DNA from: Clostridium oryzae
GTDB lineage: Bacteria; Bacillota; Clostridia; Clostridiales; Clostridiaceae
Assembly (NCBI RefSeq): GCF_002029235.1
Contig: NZ_MZGV01000016.1
Location: forward strand, 22,254-86,253
Direction of reading: 5' to 3'
Length of the DNA: 64,000 nt
Shown here: positions 63,664-64,000 of the stretch, in pieces
Layout: the number at the start of each line of letters is the position of its first letter
How positions within the stretch are numbered: position 1 is the stretch's first letter
The notes under the pieces: generated by a model
The model's input: the letters and a program-made list of their open reading frames with translations, nothing else
What the model was told of the DNA's origin: nothing
The model's database searches: none
Program-made: the position numbers and the translations under genes

Positions 63664-63693
63664 TGAACCGCATCATAAATGACGTAGGATGGG
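63664..63693. repeat. Right att-like repeat (imperfect copy of the rlmH 3' end)
   Basis: GTGAACCGCATCATAAATGA followed by CGTAGG. It would encode EPHHK and a stop where rlmH has EPYHK and a stop. The match to 59642-59671 is 24-25 of 30 bases. No methyltransferase coding lies before it, so it is not a second gene. Confidence 0.6.
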
Positions 63694-64000
63694 AAAGAAC
63701 TGATATAATAAAGCCATTGGAAAAAGAACAGGAGCGATTAATATTAAACTTAAAATTAATATTCGTAGATATGATATGGACTTGTGTGTTATAATTGTAA
63801 ATATTACACAAAAATTTTCAGATTTAGATGATTAATATATAACCATTTACAATTCAAGTATCGTGTAATTAATGATAGTGTAAAGTTTGCTATGAAAAAA
63901 ATTTAGAGAAAAAAAGTAGGATTGAAAAGAGAAAAAGAAGAAAAAAAGCAAGGAAAAATAGGTAGGTGAAGGAAGCCGCCACCCTTGACAGCATGACAAA
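63694..64000. other. Non-coding right edge, purine-rich
   Basis: No convincing gene. An AT-rich part (63720-63890) includes TATAAT-like sequence at about 63789. From about 63890 to 63975 the top strand is almost all A and G, then CCGCCACCCTTGACAG at the very edge. This may be the start of a neighbouring element or gene cut by the window. Confidence 0.4.

Noticed and set aside
59642..63693. A ccr-type recombinase or integrase inside the rlmH-bracketed segment
   Set aside because: I looked for serine and tyrosine recombinase motifs in all frames there and found none; any enzyme must lie elsewhere or be lost.
63623..63811. Minus-strand open frame of 62 codons near the right edge
   Set aside because: Composition looks like AT-rich non-coding DNA; it covers the att-like repeat and has no ribosome site or family resemblance.

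Overview
The window is low-GC, AGA-arginine-rich Firmicute DNA. The gene families (purA, rlmH, walJ, murA, a DnaD/DnaI-type pair, spore photoproduct lyase, a GerMN lipoprotein, clostridial-type tRNA genes and intergenic repeats) point to an endospore-forming Clostridium sensu stricto. I cannot name the species from sequence alone. The presence of purA, dnaD/dnaI, murA, walJ and rlmH suggests chromosome sequence not far from the replication origin, but this is an inference.

Layout. 1-9.1 kb: two tandem beta-lactamase-like secreted serine hydrolases (the first cut by the window edge), topoisomerase III, a lactate-dehydrogenase-like enzyme with an unusual specificity residue, two 2TM-domain proteins, S-adenosylmethionine decarboxylase and signal peptidase I. 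9.2-15.4 kb: a self-regulated MarR/MFS efflux operon, hisS behind a histidine T-box, pgsA convergent to it, and purA behind PurBox-like sites. 15.8-22.6 kb: a DUF1858 protein, acyl-ACP thioesterase, and a two-component system followed by a permease/ATPase/permease ABC exporter. 22.9-25.3 kb: a flavoprotein and seven tRNA genes, six of them in a duplicated Glu-Val-Asp block. 25.9-36.8 kb: secreted M16 protease, an ECF sigma/ABC module, a zinc-ribbon membrane protein, a nucleosidase-like gene overlapping splB, and an SDR. 36.8-39.5 kb: a MarR/UvrA-like pair. 40.0-47.0 kb: a complete putrescine uptake and degradation operon (aldehyde dehydrogenase, PotABC, aminotransferase, PotD). 47.0-59.7 kb: replication-loading genes, M23 and S8 peptidases, small housekeeping genes, murA-walJ-gerM-like-SEC-C, a YabE-like 3D-domain protein with a long structured leader, and rlmH. 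59.7-63.7 kb: a decaying accessory segment.

The most interesting signals are non-coding or structural. (1) The 3' end of rlmH is repeated, imperfectly, 4.0 kb downstream. This places a TA-like remnant, an MGMT-family gene, a broken gene and an M3 peptidase with foreign arginine codon use between two att-like sites, as SCC elements do in staphylococci, although no recombinase is visible here. (2) A MITE-like family of about 365 bp with terminal inverted repeats occurs at five places; one copy supplies a stop codon and another forms the leader of the dnaD operon. (3) A 116-bp palindromic repeat occurs twice with exactly the same length. (4) Two terminator-like hairpins of very different size share a conserved internal core, suggesting a structured RNA family. 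(5) The yabE-like gene has a good promoter whose transcript would begin at one arm of a long-range stem that closes just before the ribosome-binding site, as riboswitches do, and the gene seems to start at AUA.

All calls were made by reading the sequence. No database search or folding program was run.
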